A stretch of 64,000 nt of DNA from Heterohyrax brucei (GCA_028571685.1 CM053143.1:56289208-56353207); one strand, 5' to 3'; positions 11,042 through 22,232 are shown, numbered from the stretch's first letter. Numbers and translations: made by a program. The notes: generated by a model from the sequence alone, not told the origin.

Positions 11042-11367
11042 TGTGTTAACTTTGGTGAAAGGAAAAGTAACAAATGAAGTCCCTAAGATGTGATCTTATG
11101 ATTTACATGTAACTTGTATTTGTCCTTTAATGTTATATAACATTGCCCTCACTTTGAAATGTTTCAAAACAGTTGTCAAGGCCAACACAGCAAAACAGGA
11201 GTAGACCTGACTTTTTATAGTTTGAGTGATTTTTCATGGTTACTGGAATTTGAAAAACTATCAGTCAAAGACTTAGAGTGGTAGACTTAAAAGAGGCATA
11301 GTGTATCCTTTCAGGAACATGATGTGTGAGATTGGATTATTGTCAAGATGGGGAGAACCACATACAG

Positions 11368-11920
11368 GGTCTGATAATTAAGTCTGAGAACTTAGTTGTC
11401 TAAGGGCTACATACCTCATCCCTGAATATCACTACAGTCGTCTTCGAAGTACTGCCTTTGGGAAGTTATGCACAGATACCAGTGCCTAGTCCACACTTCA
11501 AAGCAATTTTAAAACTCTTCCTGGAATGGCCATTGTGCATGGTGATATGGTGACAAGTTCGTGAACTTAGTTTTATAGTTGTCTGTGAGGGAGTTTTTAG
11601 CCAGTAAGCAAATAACTGTTTTGGAACACTCTCTCTACTCATCTGATCTGGCCCCTCAATGACTTTTTTCTTTACCCAAAGATAAAGGAAATATTGAAAG
11701 GAAGACATGTTGATGACATTCAGGACATCAGGTTATAAGATGATAGCTCTGATGGCCATTCCAGAAAAAGAGTTCCAAAATTGCTTTGAAAGGTAGCCTA
11801 CACACTGGGGTTAGTGCATAGCTTTCCAAAGGGAGTACTTTGAAAGTGACCATAGTGATATTCAGCAATTACGTATATACACTTTTTCCAGGATGAGTTC
11901 ACCAATGTAATTATCAGACT
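11368..11920 (+). mobile_element. Non-autonomous mariner derivative, ~550 bp (M1)
   Basis: Flanked by inverted ends (GTCTGATAATTAAG at left, CTTAATTATCAGAC-like at right). The left ~165 bp is the reverse complement of the right ~165 bp, both matching the 3' end of the long mariner at 51872. An internal 5'-end motif, CAAGTTCGTGAACTTAG, lies at 11553-11569. Directly after it comes a C-terminal transposase fragment (REFLASKQITVLEH from 11588) with the catalytic-type SSDLAP block, then frameshifts. Three further copies have the same layout: 17720, 30639 and 57435. It cannot encode transposase. Confidence 0.88.
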
Positions 11921-13776
11921 TCATATATTCAAGGTGTCATGTTCCACTAACAACAAAGAGCCCCTCTCATAAGTTAATTGATTGTGTATGACATTCTAGG
12001 AGTCTTGAATATCAAAGGGAAAGTTGATTAATTGTACTGAATGTCAGCAAAGGAGAGAATGTCTAGAAATATCTAGAACTGGCCAGACCTAACCCGATGG
12101 GAGTCTGCACCCTACAGACAGATCAGCAGCAGTGAGAGTGACGAGTGGAAACAGTGGATTTCAGAAGATGCCTTCCATAAAAGGAGAGATCCAGGAACAG
12201 CTGACCTATTCATGCCTCCTGAATCAGTGAAAGACAGCATTCGATGGTCAAAAGCTAGATGAATTATGTCTAATCTGCCACACAAGGACTTACATTTTGC
12301 TGTCAGGATAAACCTCTCTCCCTCTTCCCAGAACTTCCCCCTCCCATCTCTGTACTGTGTCTGGCTGGGAGTCTGACACCATTACCTGTGCCAGAAGTAG
12401 GAGTCTTTGTGCTCACCCCAAGCCATTCGCCTAGATTCAGAGAGGGAATAATTTAATGAATAAAGGTGGAAAAAAAAACATCTGCCAGCTCCTCTAAACA
12501 GGGAACTCAGGGCAGAAACAGTTCCTTTGCCAAGGCTTCAGTATAATGGGACACATCTTCCTCACAGACACTCATGGAAGACTCTCAGCCCCTGCCTTTC
12601 TCAGTGAATGAAGACACATACCTGTACCTACACCAAACACCCCTGCCTATCTAGGAATGTAGGAGAGAGCTTGCAACATATAGTTAAATGATCAAAAAGC
12701 TGGGCACCTGAGCTGAGTGCTAGAAGAAACTAAGTGGATGTCTGGGCTCATCTGCCTAGTAACAGCTCTCACCAGCTGGGGACAGGATGTTAGAGCCTCA
12801 AAGGCACCAATAATCAAAATAGCTCACACGACCAGCCTGTTTTCACATTCAAAAGCAAAATAAAACAAGAAATTAGAATACAGTGCAAACATACTGTGCA
12901 AACCACTTAAATAGGCAGATCACAATGGTTTGAGAAAACTCCCAAAACAAAGCATCATGTTTAACTACCATCTCTGAGCAGTGCACTGCTACCTTTGAAT
13001 GAAGTGCCACCATCTTTGTGCAGAGTGCCACAACTATAGAGCTGGGCACCACCGTCTTTTGACTTTCTTACAAATTTTTAGCTCTTAAAGGACACTTGAG
13101 GTATATCATTTCCCATCTACTTTTTCCAGCTCTCAGATTTCTTGGGAGTCTATGTTTCCAGCTGAAGTAAATTTACTGACCTCCACCGGTAGCTTGTGTA
13201 ATGGAGAAAGGTGAAAGAAAAGTTTACTGAAATTGAATAGCTTTGAAAGAACTTAAGTGTGAGGAAGTGCGATAGGCTAAAATTTTGTTGCTTAGTTTTT
13301 GTACATCTAGATTAGCCCTCTAAGTACATACACAAGGTTTACTTTGCTATGGAACACTGGTGAGGTTTTTTTTTGTTGTTGTTGTTTTTTTGCATGTCAT
13401 ATTTGGAAAACCAGAGGCACCCTATGTGTCCTAGTGGAAGTTACCCCACAATACAATCTGCAACCTGGACTGATGGGATGGATGGGTGCTCACCAATCAT
13501 GGTACCTGAGAACTCCCTACATGTTCCTCAAAATCCATAGTATAAACCAAAACTTTAAACATATTCCATGACCCATCATAATTCTATTAATGAAAACAAA
13601 TGATAATAGAAAAAATTCAAGCACAAAATTATTGGATTTTGAAACTGTTAAAGATGCAATTGGAAAAGAATCTTGTTTATATCCTAGGACTGTGTGTACA
13701 TAACTTAGAGGAAATCAGCACAATGAGAGCAAGACAAAGGAAGACACTAAGTATGCAAGAATAAAGACCAACTATG
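11921..13776. other. Unclassified, no gene seen
   Basis: About 1.85 kb without a supported gene. 12300-12460 is pyrimidine-rich and followed by AATAAAGG near 12459; it might be part of an LTR or old repeat but has no clear ends. 13366-13390 is a T/G-rich run. No open frame shows coding character. Confidence 0.5.
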
Positions 13777-13938
13777 TGGAACACCCTGGTAGCATAGTGG
13801 TTCAGTGCTGCAGCTGCTAACCAAAAGGTTTCAAGTTACAATCCACTGGGCACTCCTTGGAAACTTTATGGGGGCAGTTTTCTGTCCTAAAGGATTGCTA
13901 TGAGTAGGAATCAACTCAAGAGCAGTGGGTTTTGTTTG
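13777..13938 (+). mobile_element. AfroSINE
   Basis: GGAACACCCTGGTAGCATAG head, GCTGCTAACCAAAAGG block, CTCCTTGGAAACTTTATGG and GCAGTGGGTTTTG tail. Near full length, ~15-20% diverged from other copies. Confidence 0.93.
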
Positions 13939-14159
13939 GGAGTTTATAGCAATGATTATAACATACAAATATGCAACAAAGTAAAAAAATAATTTGTGAG
14001 TTGATACATAGGTAGATATGTATGGAAAATAAGCGTGGGAGGTTATACAGGAGTACATCCATATGTGTATATAGATATGATTGTGGATATTTCTACATAT
14101 GTATTTGTATGTATTGCACATACATTCGTATGTAAAATAGAGCACATAGGGGAATAGTT

Positions 14160-14655
14160 ATGAAAACATCTCAGATATTACAAATACCTCGTGGGACTCA
14201 TCTACAAGATGTAAATGCTAAGAACCAAAGTCTTGGGGAAGCACCTCTAGACCGATTCGCATAATATAGTTCACAAAGACCTGGTTCCATATCCCACTGT
14301 GGTAAGAAGCATCTGAGTTCTTAAACTCTTGAGAGTGGCCTTCTAAGATACAACTATTGGTCTCTCCCCTTCTGGAGCAAAGGAGGATGAAGAAAACTAA
14401 AGACTCAAGGAAACATTCCACAGCACTAATGGGCCACAGGAACCACAGCCTACACTAGCCTGAGCTCAGAAGAACAGCCCGGTCACCACCAACTGCTACT
14501 CTAACCAGGAAAACAATAAAGTTCTCTGTAACAGCATGAGAAAATACGTATAAAAAAGATAAAATTCATTAAAAAAACCCTGAATTACTGGTCTGATAGA
14601 GACTGGAGGAACTCCTGACACTATAACCCTAAGACACCTTTCAGCCAAATAATAG
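14160..14655 (+). mobile_element. L1-type 3' UTR sequence, first part
   Basis: Aligns loosely with the L1 copy A 3' UTR: a GTTCTTAAACTC block matches GGTCTTAAAAGC, the following GCCTTCTAAGATAC matches GCCATCCGAGGAC, and CCCGGTCACCACCA matches CCCGGCCACCACCA. It appears to continue at 16495-16760 after an antisense RTE. The subfamily differs from copies A and B. Assignment to L1 is by this similarity only. Confidence 0.6.
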
Positions 14656-14981
14656 TTGTTAGGTATTCTCTTGTCAGATCTGCAGCATAGCAACCATATG
14701 TACAACAGATTGAAGTGCTTCCTGGACCTGCATTATGGTCATAATTGTCGCTGTGTTTGAGCCTGTTGTTCCAGGCACTGTGTTAGTCCATCACACTGAG
14801 GGGCTTCCCTTTTCCATGACCCTCTACTGTACCAAGCATTATGTCCTTGTCCATGAATAGGTCCCTCCTGATAGCATGTCCAAACTACATGAGATGAAGT
14901 CTCACTATCCTAGTCTCTAAAGAGAATTCTGACTGTACTTCTTCCAGGGCAAAATTGTTTGTTCATCTAACAGCCCATGGT
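14656..14981 (-). mobile_element. RTE, antisense, 3' terminal part
   Basis: Minus-strand RTE 3' end: TTGTTAGGTATTCTC followed by ATATGTACAACAG, then the block matching 6860-7140 (CCTGATAGCATGTCCAAAC). It is interrupted at 14981 by an LTR and resumes at 15463. Confidence 0.85.
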
Positions 14982-15462
14982 TGTCATGGATTGAATTGTG
15001 TTCCCCAAAAATACATGTGTGGTTTTCAGCTGCACCATGATGCATGATATTGTGTGATGTTTCTTCATGTTATAAACTCTGCCTCTACGATGTCAATGAA
15101 GGAAAATGGGTGTCAGTTGTATTGTTGGGGCAAGACTGAATGTGTAAGATTGTTTTGTGCCTTGTGGTAGTCTCTTGAAATATAATGTAAATAAGCTAGA
15201 GAGAGATTTGGGAACTTCGTATCATCAAGAAAGAAAGCAGTGCCAGGAGCTGAGCATGTCCTTTGGAAAGGACTGAGGTTCCTGTTCATCAGAAGCTTCC
15301 AGTCTAGGGGAAGATGGATGACGAAGACCTTCTTCAAGAACCAATGGAAAAAGCCTTGCCCTAAAGCTGAAACCGTGAATTTGTACTTTCAGCTTATTGG
15401 ACTGTGACAAACAAAATTCCTCTTTTCAAAGCCATCAACTTGTGGTATTTCTAGCTAAGACA
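14982..15462 (+). mobile_element. MaLR-like solo LTR with TG...CA ends
   Basis: A 481 bp element opening TGTCATGGATTGAATTGTG and closing in CTAGCTAAGACA. The 5 bp flanks ATGGT (14977-14981) and GTGGT (15463-15467) fit a five-base target duplication with one change. The RTE sequence joins cleanly when it is removed. It has no coding content and no second LTR, so it is a solo LTR. Confidence 0.82.
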
Positions 15463-16494
15463 GTGGTATACTCAGTACTCAAAAGCATCAATTCTTCATT
15501 CTTCCTTATTCATTGTCTATCTTTCACCTGTATATGAGATGACTGAAAATACCATGGCTTGGATCAGGCACACCTTAGGCATCAAAGTGTCATTTTGTTT
15601 GTTTTTTAGTGCTTTAGAGAGGTCTTTTGTACCATATTTGCTTAAAGCAATGCTTTTTTGACTTCTTGCCTGCTGCTTCCATGGATGTTGATTGTGGATG
15701 CAAGTAAAAGGAAATCCTTGACAACTTCTATACAGTCCTCATTTATCACGGTGTTGATTATTGGTGCTGTGAGACTTTTTGTTCTCTTTATGCGGAGGTG
15801 TAGTCCATACTGAAGGCTGTGGTTTTTGATCTTCATCAATAAATGCTTCAAATCCTTCTCACTTTCAGTAAGCAAATTTGTATCATCTGCACATTGCAGG
15901 TTGTTAATGAAACTTCCTCCAATCCTGATACTGCCTTCTTCGTATAGTCTGGTTTCTCAAATTATTTGCTCAGCATATAGACTGAAAATATACAGAGACT
16001 GGACCCAGCTGTGGTGCACTCTTTTTCCGATTTTAACCACTCAGTATTCTCTGATTCTGTTTGAACAACTGGCTTACAGTCTATGTACAGGTTCCATACC
16101 AGCATAATTTTGGCCAGTGCCTTCAGTGCAGTTTGGACTCCTTTCTTCATTACTGTTGCTGCTTGATAGTGTACTGTCCCTCAGATAGTTGAATGTCAAC
16201 CAATTCTTTTTTAGAATAGTTATTCTCTGTTTTCCTTCCATCTTCTTTTGTTGCTTCCTGTGTTATTCAACATCTTGCCCATAGAATTCAACATTTCAAC
16301 TCAAGGCTTGAATTATTTTTCTTCAGTTCTTTTAGCTTGAGAAACGCTGAGCATGCTCATCCCTTTTCCCCTCCCCTCTTAACTCCAGATCTTAGCATGT
16401 TCACTGTAATAGTTTACTTTGTCTTCTTGAATTGTCCTTTCAAATATGCTCTTCAGTTCTTTATGTGATTATTTTTTCCTTTAGATTTAGCTAC
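15463..16494 (-). mobile_element. RTE, antisense, RT C-terminal part and linker
   Basis: Minus-strand frame 15642-15875 reads SEKDLKHLLMKIKNHSLQYG, just after the RTE catalytic region; the same block occurs at 39070-39120. Upstream on the minus strand, around 16150-16490, are linker pieces matching the RTE at 9000. Several internal blocks are missing, so this is a deleted copy. It splits the L1-type 3' UTR. Confidence 0.88.
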
Positions 16495-16760
16495 TCTACG
16501 GTTACACACAGGCCTACAAAATAAACAATAATACCTGTGAGAAACATGCTTCTGAGAATAATCGTCTATATGAGACCAATGGAGCCACATACATCCAGTA
16601 ACAAAGATGGGAAGGCAAGAAGGAACAGGGAAATGGATAAAGGGGAATCCAGGGTGGAAATAATGAGAATACTGATGTTTTGCAGGCATTTTAATCAATG
16701 TCATTGAACAATTTCTATATTAATTATGGAGTGGGAAACTAATTTGATGCATAAACTTTT
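16495..16760 (+). mobile_element. L1-type 3' UTR sequence, second part
   Basis: Begins GGCCTACAAAATAAACAA and runs to about TAATTATGGAGTGGG. I take it as the continuation of 14160-14655 after RTE insertion. Evidence is positional and by resemblance; confidence is limited. Confidence 0.45.
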
Positions 16761-17029
16761 ATCTAAAGTATAATAAAATTTTTGAAAAGAGAGATTTACC
16801 CAGAGTTTCATATTCCCACATTAAGCTCTGTATATGTGACCTGAGAGTTATCTTTGCCCTGAAAAAAAATCTTACATCCTGTAATCCTAGGGCTAATGTT
16901 TCTGAAAATCAAAAGCTAATTGGAATAATTCAGACACAAAAGGTAGTAAGAAAAAGAAATAACATTGGTGGCTTTATGCACAAATATCCACCACATATCT
17001 GTACGTTTGTCATTCTACAATGACTTGCA
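16761..17029. other. Unclassified spacer
   Basis: AT-rich, no open frame of note, no recognised repeat. Confidence 0.4.
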
Positions 17030-17719
17030 TATGTTGTGATGCTGAAAGCTATGCCACCAGTATTTCATACACTGGTAAGGCCACCCAGGGCAGACAGACT
17101 TACGTGGAACTTACAGACTAAAACAGACTGGGAAAAAGGACCAGACAATCTATTTCCAAAATGATTAACCAATGAGAATTTTCAAACAGCAGCGGAACAA
17201 TGTCTGATATAGTGTCAGAATATGAGTCTTCAGGTTGGAAGGCACTCAAAAGACACCTGGGGAAGAGTTGCCTCCACAAAGTCGGTCAAGTAATCTTAAT
17301 GCTTTGGGTGCAGTAAAGCTTTTTGAACTTTCATTTACTGATTTGGCATGACTCAAAGTGAGAAGAAAGAGCTGCAAATATCCATTCATATTTGAAATGT
17401 GGAATCTAAGAAGTATAAATCAAGAAAACTGGAAGTTGTGAAAACTGAAACAGAACACTTGAAGATTATTATTCTAGATATTAGTGAGACTAACTGGGCC
17501 AGTATTGGTCATTTGAATTGGAAAATCACGTGGTTTACTACAACAGGAATGACAAATTCACATGCAATCAAGATGTGTTGAGAATTATTGGTTATTGAAT
17601 ATGAAAGTTGGAAACAAAAAAGAAAGACCCATAGCTGGAAAGTATTGCCTTGATGACGTAGATGACACTGGAAGTAGTATGGCAGAACTTTACAATACCA
17701 GTGATGCATTCATTATACA
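17030..17719 (+). mobile_element. RTE 5' end: 5' UTR and start of APE domain
   Basis: Shares with the RTE at 43495 the blocks AAAGCTATGCCACCAGTA, GGAACAATGTCTGATATAGT, GGAAGGCACTCAAAAGA and ATGTGGAATCTAAGAAG. It then enters the APE endonuclease region (ATTAGTGAGACTAACTGGG; later GATGACACTGGAAGTA). Frames are broken. It ends exactly where the mariner derivative at 17720 begins. Confidence 0.87.
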
Positions 17720-18269
17720 AGGACTGCCAATTAAGTTCACAAACTCATCCGAGAAAATGTGCTACATACTTCAGTGCTGAGTATCACTGTGGTCGTCTTC
17801 GAAGTTCTCCCCTTGGGAAGCTACGCACTGATGGTTCAACATTCAAAGCAATTTTGGAACTATTTCTATAGAGGTCACTGTCCACAGTGGCAAGGTGGCA
17901 AATTCATGAACTCAGCTGTACAGTTTTCTATGAGGGAGTTTTTAGCTAGTTAACAAATAACTCTGTTGGAACAGCCTCCCTACTCATCTGATCTGGCCCC
18001 AGTGACTTTTTGTTTACTCAAAGATAAAGGAAATATTGAAAGGAACACATTTTGGTGACTTTCAGGATATCAAGGATAATAAAACAACAACTCTGATGGC
18101 CATTCCAGAAAAAGAGTTCCAAAATTGCTCTGAAGGGTGAACGAGGCACCGGTGTCAGTGCATAGCTTCGCAAGGGGAGTACTTTGAAGGTGATCATAAA
18201 GATATGCAGCAATGGGATAATGTAGCACTTTTTCTAAGGATGAGTTTGTGAACTGAATTTGCAGTCCTC
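17720..18269 (+). mobile_element. Non-autonomous mariner derivative, ~550 bp (M2)
   Basis: Good terminal inverted repeats: left AGGACTGCCAATTAAG, right end complementary (TTTGCAGTCCT at 18259-18267). Same three-part layout as M1: inverted 3'-end arm, internal 5' motif (GGCAAATTCATGAACTCAG, 17897-17915), then REFLAS and the C-terminal transposase remnant. The frame stops right after REFLAS. Confidence 0.9.
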
Positions 18270-18284
18270 ACATAATCACAGTTT

Positions 18285-18400
18285 GCTAATCCGTTCATCT
18301 GTTGAAGAGCACCTAGGTTGATTCCATCTTTTTGCTCTTCTGAACAGTGCAACCGTAAACGCTGGTGCACATCTATCTATTCGTGTTTCAGCTCAGGCTT
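18285..18400 (-). mobile_element. Old L1 fragment, antisense
   Basis: GTTTGCTAATCCGTTCATCT and GTTGATTCCATCTTTTTGC match the antisense L1 ORF2 C-terminal block seen at 60905-60970 and 35690-35760. Short, diverged. Confidence 0.75.
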
Positions 18401-18789
18401 CTTTCTAACTTTGAAATATCATTTCCAGCTTTCATTATGATGCCTTCCATTTGGAAATTTTTTGAATCTGAATAAAATTCTTCTTTTATTAAGTTACATT
18501 AACTTACAATTTATAAATTAAAATCTAAGCTGTAAATCCACAAAACTGTTTCTGTTACATTTTTTGCTGGGGAGAAATGCGTCCTCCAATTTCAGTCTCA
18601 TTTTAAAATATAGATTAATTTAATAATGGGCAACAGTGATTCAGAAATTAAACACAAAAAGAATTTTCATTGTAGACAGAGAAACAAATGTACTTTTTTT
18701 TTTCCGGAGTACACTATGTGAATTTTAATGGAGAGAATGAGAAAAATAATACGTGAATTAATCTATGTGCATTTGAAACATAAAATTGC
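18401..18789. other. Unclassified, AT-rich
   Basis: No gene or recognised repeat; long AT-rich stretches. Confidence 0.45.
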
Positions 18790-18975
18790 TAAGAAGGGCT
18801 AGGAAGAAAGGCCTGGAAATTTACTTCAAAGAATCAGTCAGTGAAAATGCAGTGGATCACAACAGTCAGATCTCCAACCAGTGATGGGGATTACATAAGA
18901 CTTGGCAGAGTTTCATGCCATTGTGCAGGGAGTAGCCATGAGTTGGGGGCCAAGTTGACAGCAACTAATAATAAC
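18790..18975 (+). mobile_element. Short RTE-derived composite (type 2)
   Basis: Starts with the RTE 5' UTR block GGAAGAAAGGCCTGG, continues through CCAACCAGTGATGGGG and ends with an RTE 3' end (AGCCATGAGTTGGGGGCC, GACAGCAACTAATAATAAC). The whole APE-RT region is absent. The junction differs from that of the composites at 33505 and 54800. Confidence 0.72.
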
Positions 18976-19205
18976 AGCAAGTGTTATATAGAAAAAGAAG
19001 ACTGTGGAAGAGCAAGATTTGACCATTCCATCAACCTCCTTCTCAATTTTCATGTGCCAAGTTAAGGTCTAGTGGTTAAACCACACACTCTACTGCCCAC
19101 CACACATTCTGTCACTCCATCAATAGTTAATGTTTTCATAAAACTTTAAATGTTTAATGTTTTTAAAAAGTTTGATAGGACTTATTTACATTACTATACT
19201 GCATA

Positions 19206-19375
19206 GGTGGAAACACTGGTGGTGTAGTAGTTAAATGTTACGTCTGCTAACCAAAAGGTCAGCAGTTTGAATCCCCCAGGTGCTCCTTGGGAACTCTATG
19301 GAGCAGTTCTACTCTGTCCTATAGGGTCACTATGAGTGAAAATCCCCTCAGCAGCAGTGGGTTTGATTTTAGGTC
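19206..19375 (+). mobile_element. AfroSINE, best preserved promoter boxes
   Basis: A full AfroSINE. The A box TGGTGTAGTAG at 19220-19230 fits TRGYNNARNNG and the B box AGTTTGAATCC at 19264-19274 is one change from consensus. It continues with CTCCTTGGGAACTCTATGG and the RTE-like tail block ATAGGGTCACTATGAGTG. Transcription of such elements is by RNA polymerase III; activity of this copy cannot be judged. Confidence 0.95.
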
Positions 19376-19429
19376 TTTTTTACTATATAGAAAATGTGAC
19401 CAGAAGCTGATTGGAACCTAACTCTGTGT

Positions 19430-19481
19430 TTTCTCTAGGAGCATAGTCATTATTCTTTCTCTAGGAGCATAGTCATTATTC
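19430..19481 (+). repeat. Perfect tandem duplication, 2 x 26 bp
   Basis: A 26-base unit starting TTTCTCTAGGAGCATAG is repeated twice back to back without mismatch (19430-19455, 19456-19481). Confidence 0.95.
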
Positions 19482-20249
19482 ACTATTTCACTGATCTCAG
19501 TGACTTTATAGAACTTAATTACAGTAAATATTAGAAATAGACTCTATGTATTTTATATCTTCCTGCTACATAACACAGATATAATTTGTCTCTATAATCT
19601 CTGTAAACTGTTATAAATCTCTTCCTCTTTGCAGAAACGAAGCCATCTTACTTTATAGCTAACAACACAGGCAAAAGCCCAGCGTGCAGGGGATGAGGGC
19701 ATTGGACACAGGTTTTTATTGGTTTGTGACATTACGTAGTTAAGTGGTCAGTGAATTAGGGCATTCTGCCTATCACCTTCTGTACCTGCAAATAGATGGA
19801 GAGACTGGTGGAAAAGAAAACAAGAGCCAAAAACTGCTCAGCAGTTTTATTCTTAGAATTTGTTAGATTTCTTAATTAATAACAACCTCTTCAAAAAAAA
19901 ATCTGTTAGCACTAGTATTGTATCATGGCACAGCTGACAATCAGTTTTTCTTTAATTTAAAATACAGAAATAGTGATAGTAGATAAATTATGTATTTTCA
20001 GCTTTCGTGTACATGTATTAAAGATCATTTATTTAAATGCTCATTATGTATTGGGTATATTATTAAATATGAATGTGTAATCAAGGTATACTGTATTCTA
20101 ATAATTAAGTCCAATGTTATGGCCAAGAATCAGGAGCAGTTTAGACTGAAAGTCATTTTACCAGAAAAAAAAAAATTGTTCACAAGATCAAAACACAAAT
20201 ACTCAAGTAGCCAATAAGCCAAGACAAAGGACATCTAAGCTGGCATTGG
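19482..20249. other. Unclassified, no gene seen
   Basis: AT-rich sequence; the open frame near 19990-20217 is short, low-complexity and unlike protein-coding sequence. Confidence 0.45.
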
Positions 20250-20690
20250 GGCTTCAGGAAGGCTTTTCCACAGGAGTCACTCAGCAAACTAAATCTTAAA
20301 AATTACCTAGTAATCAGTGGGTATTGTGGTGATGGGTGAGTGAGGTGGGAGTGTGAGGGAAAGTCTAGGGCACTGCAGGCAGACCTCCAACATGAGCAAA
20401 TGCACGCACATGTCAAGAACCATGGAGGGTGGGTGAGTTGTATCCCATAAATTCAGCAACAGTCATGTGAAACTGGACAAGGAGACAGGATGCTACAACA
20501 CGAATATGAAATTTTATGCTATAGCAGTGATCCAGAGTCACTGCCAGCTTTTCTCTTGGAGAGCTGTTTCTGGCAGCTGTGAGGCAGATGGACTCGAGGG
20601 GTCAGGTCAGATGGCAGGAAGCCTGGTTAGGTGGCTGGGAATGGTGGCCATTTGAGGCACAGTGAGAAAAGTCTGTGAGCACAGTAACAT
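20250..20690. repeat. Probable old mammalian interspersed repeat
   Basis: The order GGCTTCAGGAAGGCTTTTCC, GGCACTGCAGGCAGAC, ATGAGCAAATGC and the later TCACTGCCAGC block recalls a widespread old eutherian repeat with an 'AGGCAGAGGGAACAGCATGTG' type core. I cannot name the family. The 112-residue minus-strand frame at 20627-20965 overlaps its end and looks fortuitous. Confidence 0.4.
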
Positions 20691-21242
20691 GATGGACAAG
20701 AGAGTTCAAGTTGAAAAATATTCAGAAATAAAATCAGCAGGGTTATTATGTGGTGGTTGGATATTTGGGAAGAAGGGGAAGAATCAGGAAACAACAAACA
20801 TAGCTCCTGGACCATGAGTTCGAAGAGCTTGAGCTCAGTGATGAATGATGATCTCATACATAAGAATATAAGCAGAATACATTTCAGGGAGACTAAAGCT
20901 TGTTTAGGGATTTCCTTGAATTTGCTGAAACTAACAAATTCCACTCCAGAGAAATACATCTTCAAAAGGCAAAGACCTTATGCAAAAATTTTATCACCCA
21001 ACATTGAAAGGTGATGTCTACGTTTGCTAAGATTTCCATGAAGATTCAAGAATAAGAAGTCTGGGGAAAAAATTGGAGACAGGATATTTAAAATTGAACA
21101 CAAAGAGAAGCAAGTAAGTTTTTCATGTCATAACCAGTTTTCCAGATGTATAAAGCTTAACTTATTTAAGATGTTTCACGTATACAGGTCATAATACCAA
21201 TAATAGCAAACTTGACATGACTTGACTTCAAATTGTTAAAAC
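20691..21242. other. Unclassified, no gene seen
   Basis: No supported feature. Open frames of 88 and 112 residues run in opposite directions through it without recognisable domains. Confidence 0.45.
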
Positions 21243-21412
21243 ATTCTATCTCATACCACTGTACCCCTTAGTTGCTATTATTATTTTTATTTTACAGATG
21301 ATGAAACTAAAGCCCTAGTTACACGCTCTAAGTTACAGGGCTGGAATTTAATCTTTGATAATAATCTGACTCTACAGCCTTCACTATTCACCACTACCCT
21401 AGTCTACCTTTC
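21243..21412 (-). mobile_element. MIR SINE
   Basis: The segment TTATTTTACAGATGATGAAA, then CTAAGTTACAGGGCTGG and TTTAATCTTTGATAATAATC, matches the reverse of the mammalian MIR core and tRNA-like region (ATTTTACAGATGAGGAAACT type). Ancient. Confidence 0.8.
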
Positions 21413-22112
21413 TTACACAAATATGGAATGGTTGGAATTTGGATGGTCATCTGTGCTCTGCCACCATCTCAAAAGGAAATTTGACCACAGCTGCAAAAAT
21501 GATACAGCAGTATTGGGTTACTTGAAATCTTAAAAATGGTAGAACTTCAGATACTGGTGGACAGGAGCTTGCAAAGAGCACAGTTCTGCTCCCTTTTCAG
21601 GTGATGTAGGTGCTTTTCTGCAGCCCAGGCAGAGACAGAAGTCCCAATCCCAGGCTCATGTACAGAATTAGCTGTCAGTGACCCCAGAGATTGAGCCCCA
21701 CCTTATTACCAGGGGCTTCCTGCTTGTTGCAGAGCCTTTTAATTTCTTCCAGCAATTTTTGTGTATGCATTTAATTACTAATATTTAAGTAAATATTGTA
21801 CCTATTATTTCAGCTAATTTGTAACAGAAAGGAATGGTTATACATGCGCTCAACCCTCTGAAGTTTCTAACATATTTCTAACCAGAGTAATATATATTTA
21901 GACATTTAAATAAATCCTAAGTTAAATGCATTTAAGTGTAATTTATTTTACCATGTGGAATCTTCATATTTCAGAGGATTAGCAAAGCGCTATTCTAAAC
22001 AAATTCATCTGAGTGGGACAACAAATATATTTAGACTTGAGAAATTATCAAAGAAATCACAAGAGTTCTTTGAGAATCTAAAAGTTGTTCAGCCATTGAC
22101 TATCTGTTACTG
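21413..22112. other. Unclassified, no gene seen
   Basis: No domain-bearing frame, no clear repeat. Confidence 0.45.
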
Positions 22113-22232
22113 CTGTTGTTGCTAGGTGCTGTCAAGTAAGTACTCACCTACGGGGACCCAACATATATACATGGGAATGAAATACTTGTAGGTCCTGCAT
22201 CATCCTCACAATTGTCACTATACTTGAGTTCA
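22113..22232 (-). mobile_element. RTE 3' end fragment, antisense
   Basis: TGTTGTTGCTAGGTGCTGTC followed by AGGTCCTGCATCATCCTCAC equals the antisense RTE 3' end at 6824-6940. About 120 bp remain, so it is a strongly 5'-truncated copy. Confidence 0.85.

Larger units (their letters stand above)
9153..11150 (+). mobile_element. Old L1 (copy E), second fragment, ORF2 C-terminus and 3' UTR
   Basis: Continues the L1 broken at 6821: ATGGATAGGAAAGCTTAC, then the CAAAACAGCCTGGTACTGG and ATGGTGCTGGCAAAAGTGG blocks, the ACCATCTCACCCCAG block and a 3' UTR. Many stops and indels mark it as much older than copies A and B. Two AfroSINE insertions (10028-10228 and 10890-11041) interrupt the C-terminal region and the 3' UTR. 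The 3' boundary is uncertain. Confidence 0.88.

Noticed and set aside
12300..12470. Pyrimidine-rich stretch ending in AATAAAGG as a possible host terminal exon
   Set aside because: No upstream exon, no coding frame, and a single AATAAA in AT-rich DNA is weak; may be an unrecognised LTR.
19206..19290. tRNA-like sequence with A and B boxes
   Set aside because: It is the head of an AfroSINE; it continues into SINE body and tail and does not fold as a full tRNA, so no tRNA gene is called.
20627..20965. 112-residue minus-strand open frame, Leu/Phe/Ser-rich
   Set aside because: No domain, no splice or promoter context, overlaps a probable old repeat and an 88-residue frame on the other strand.
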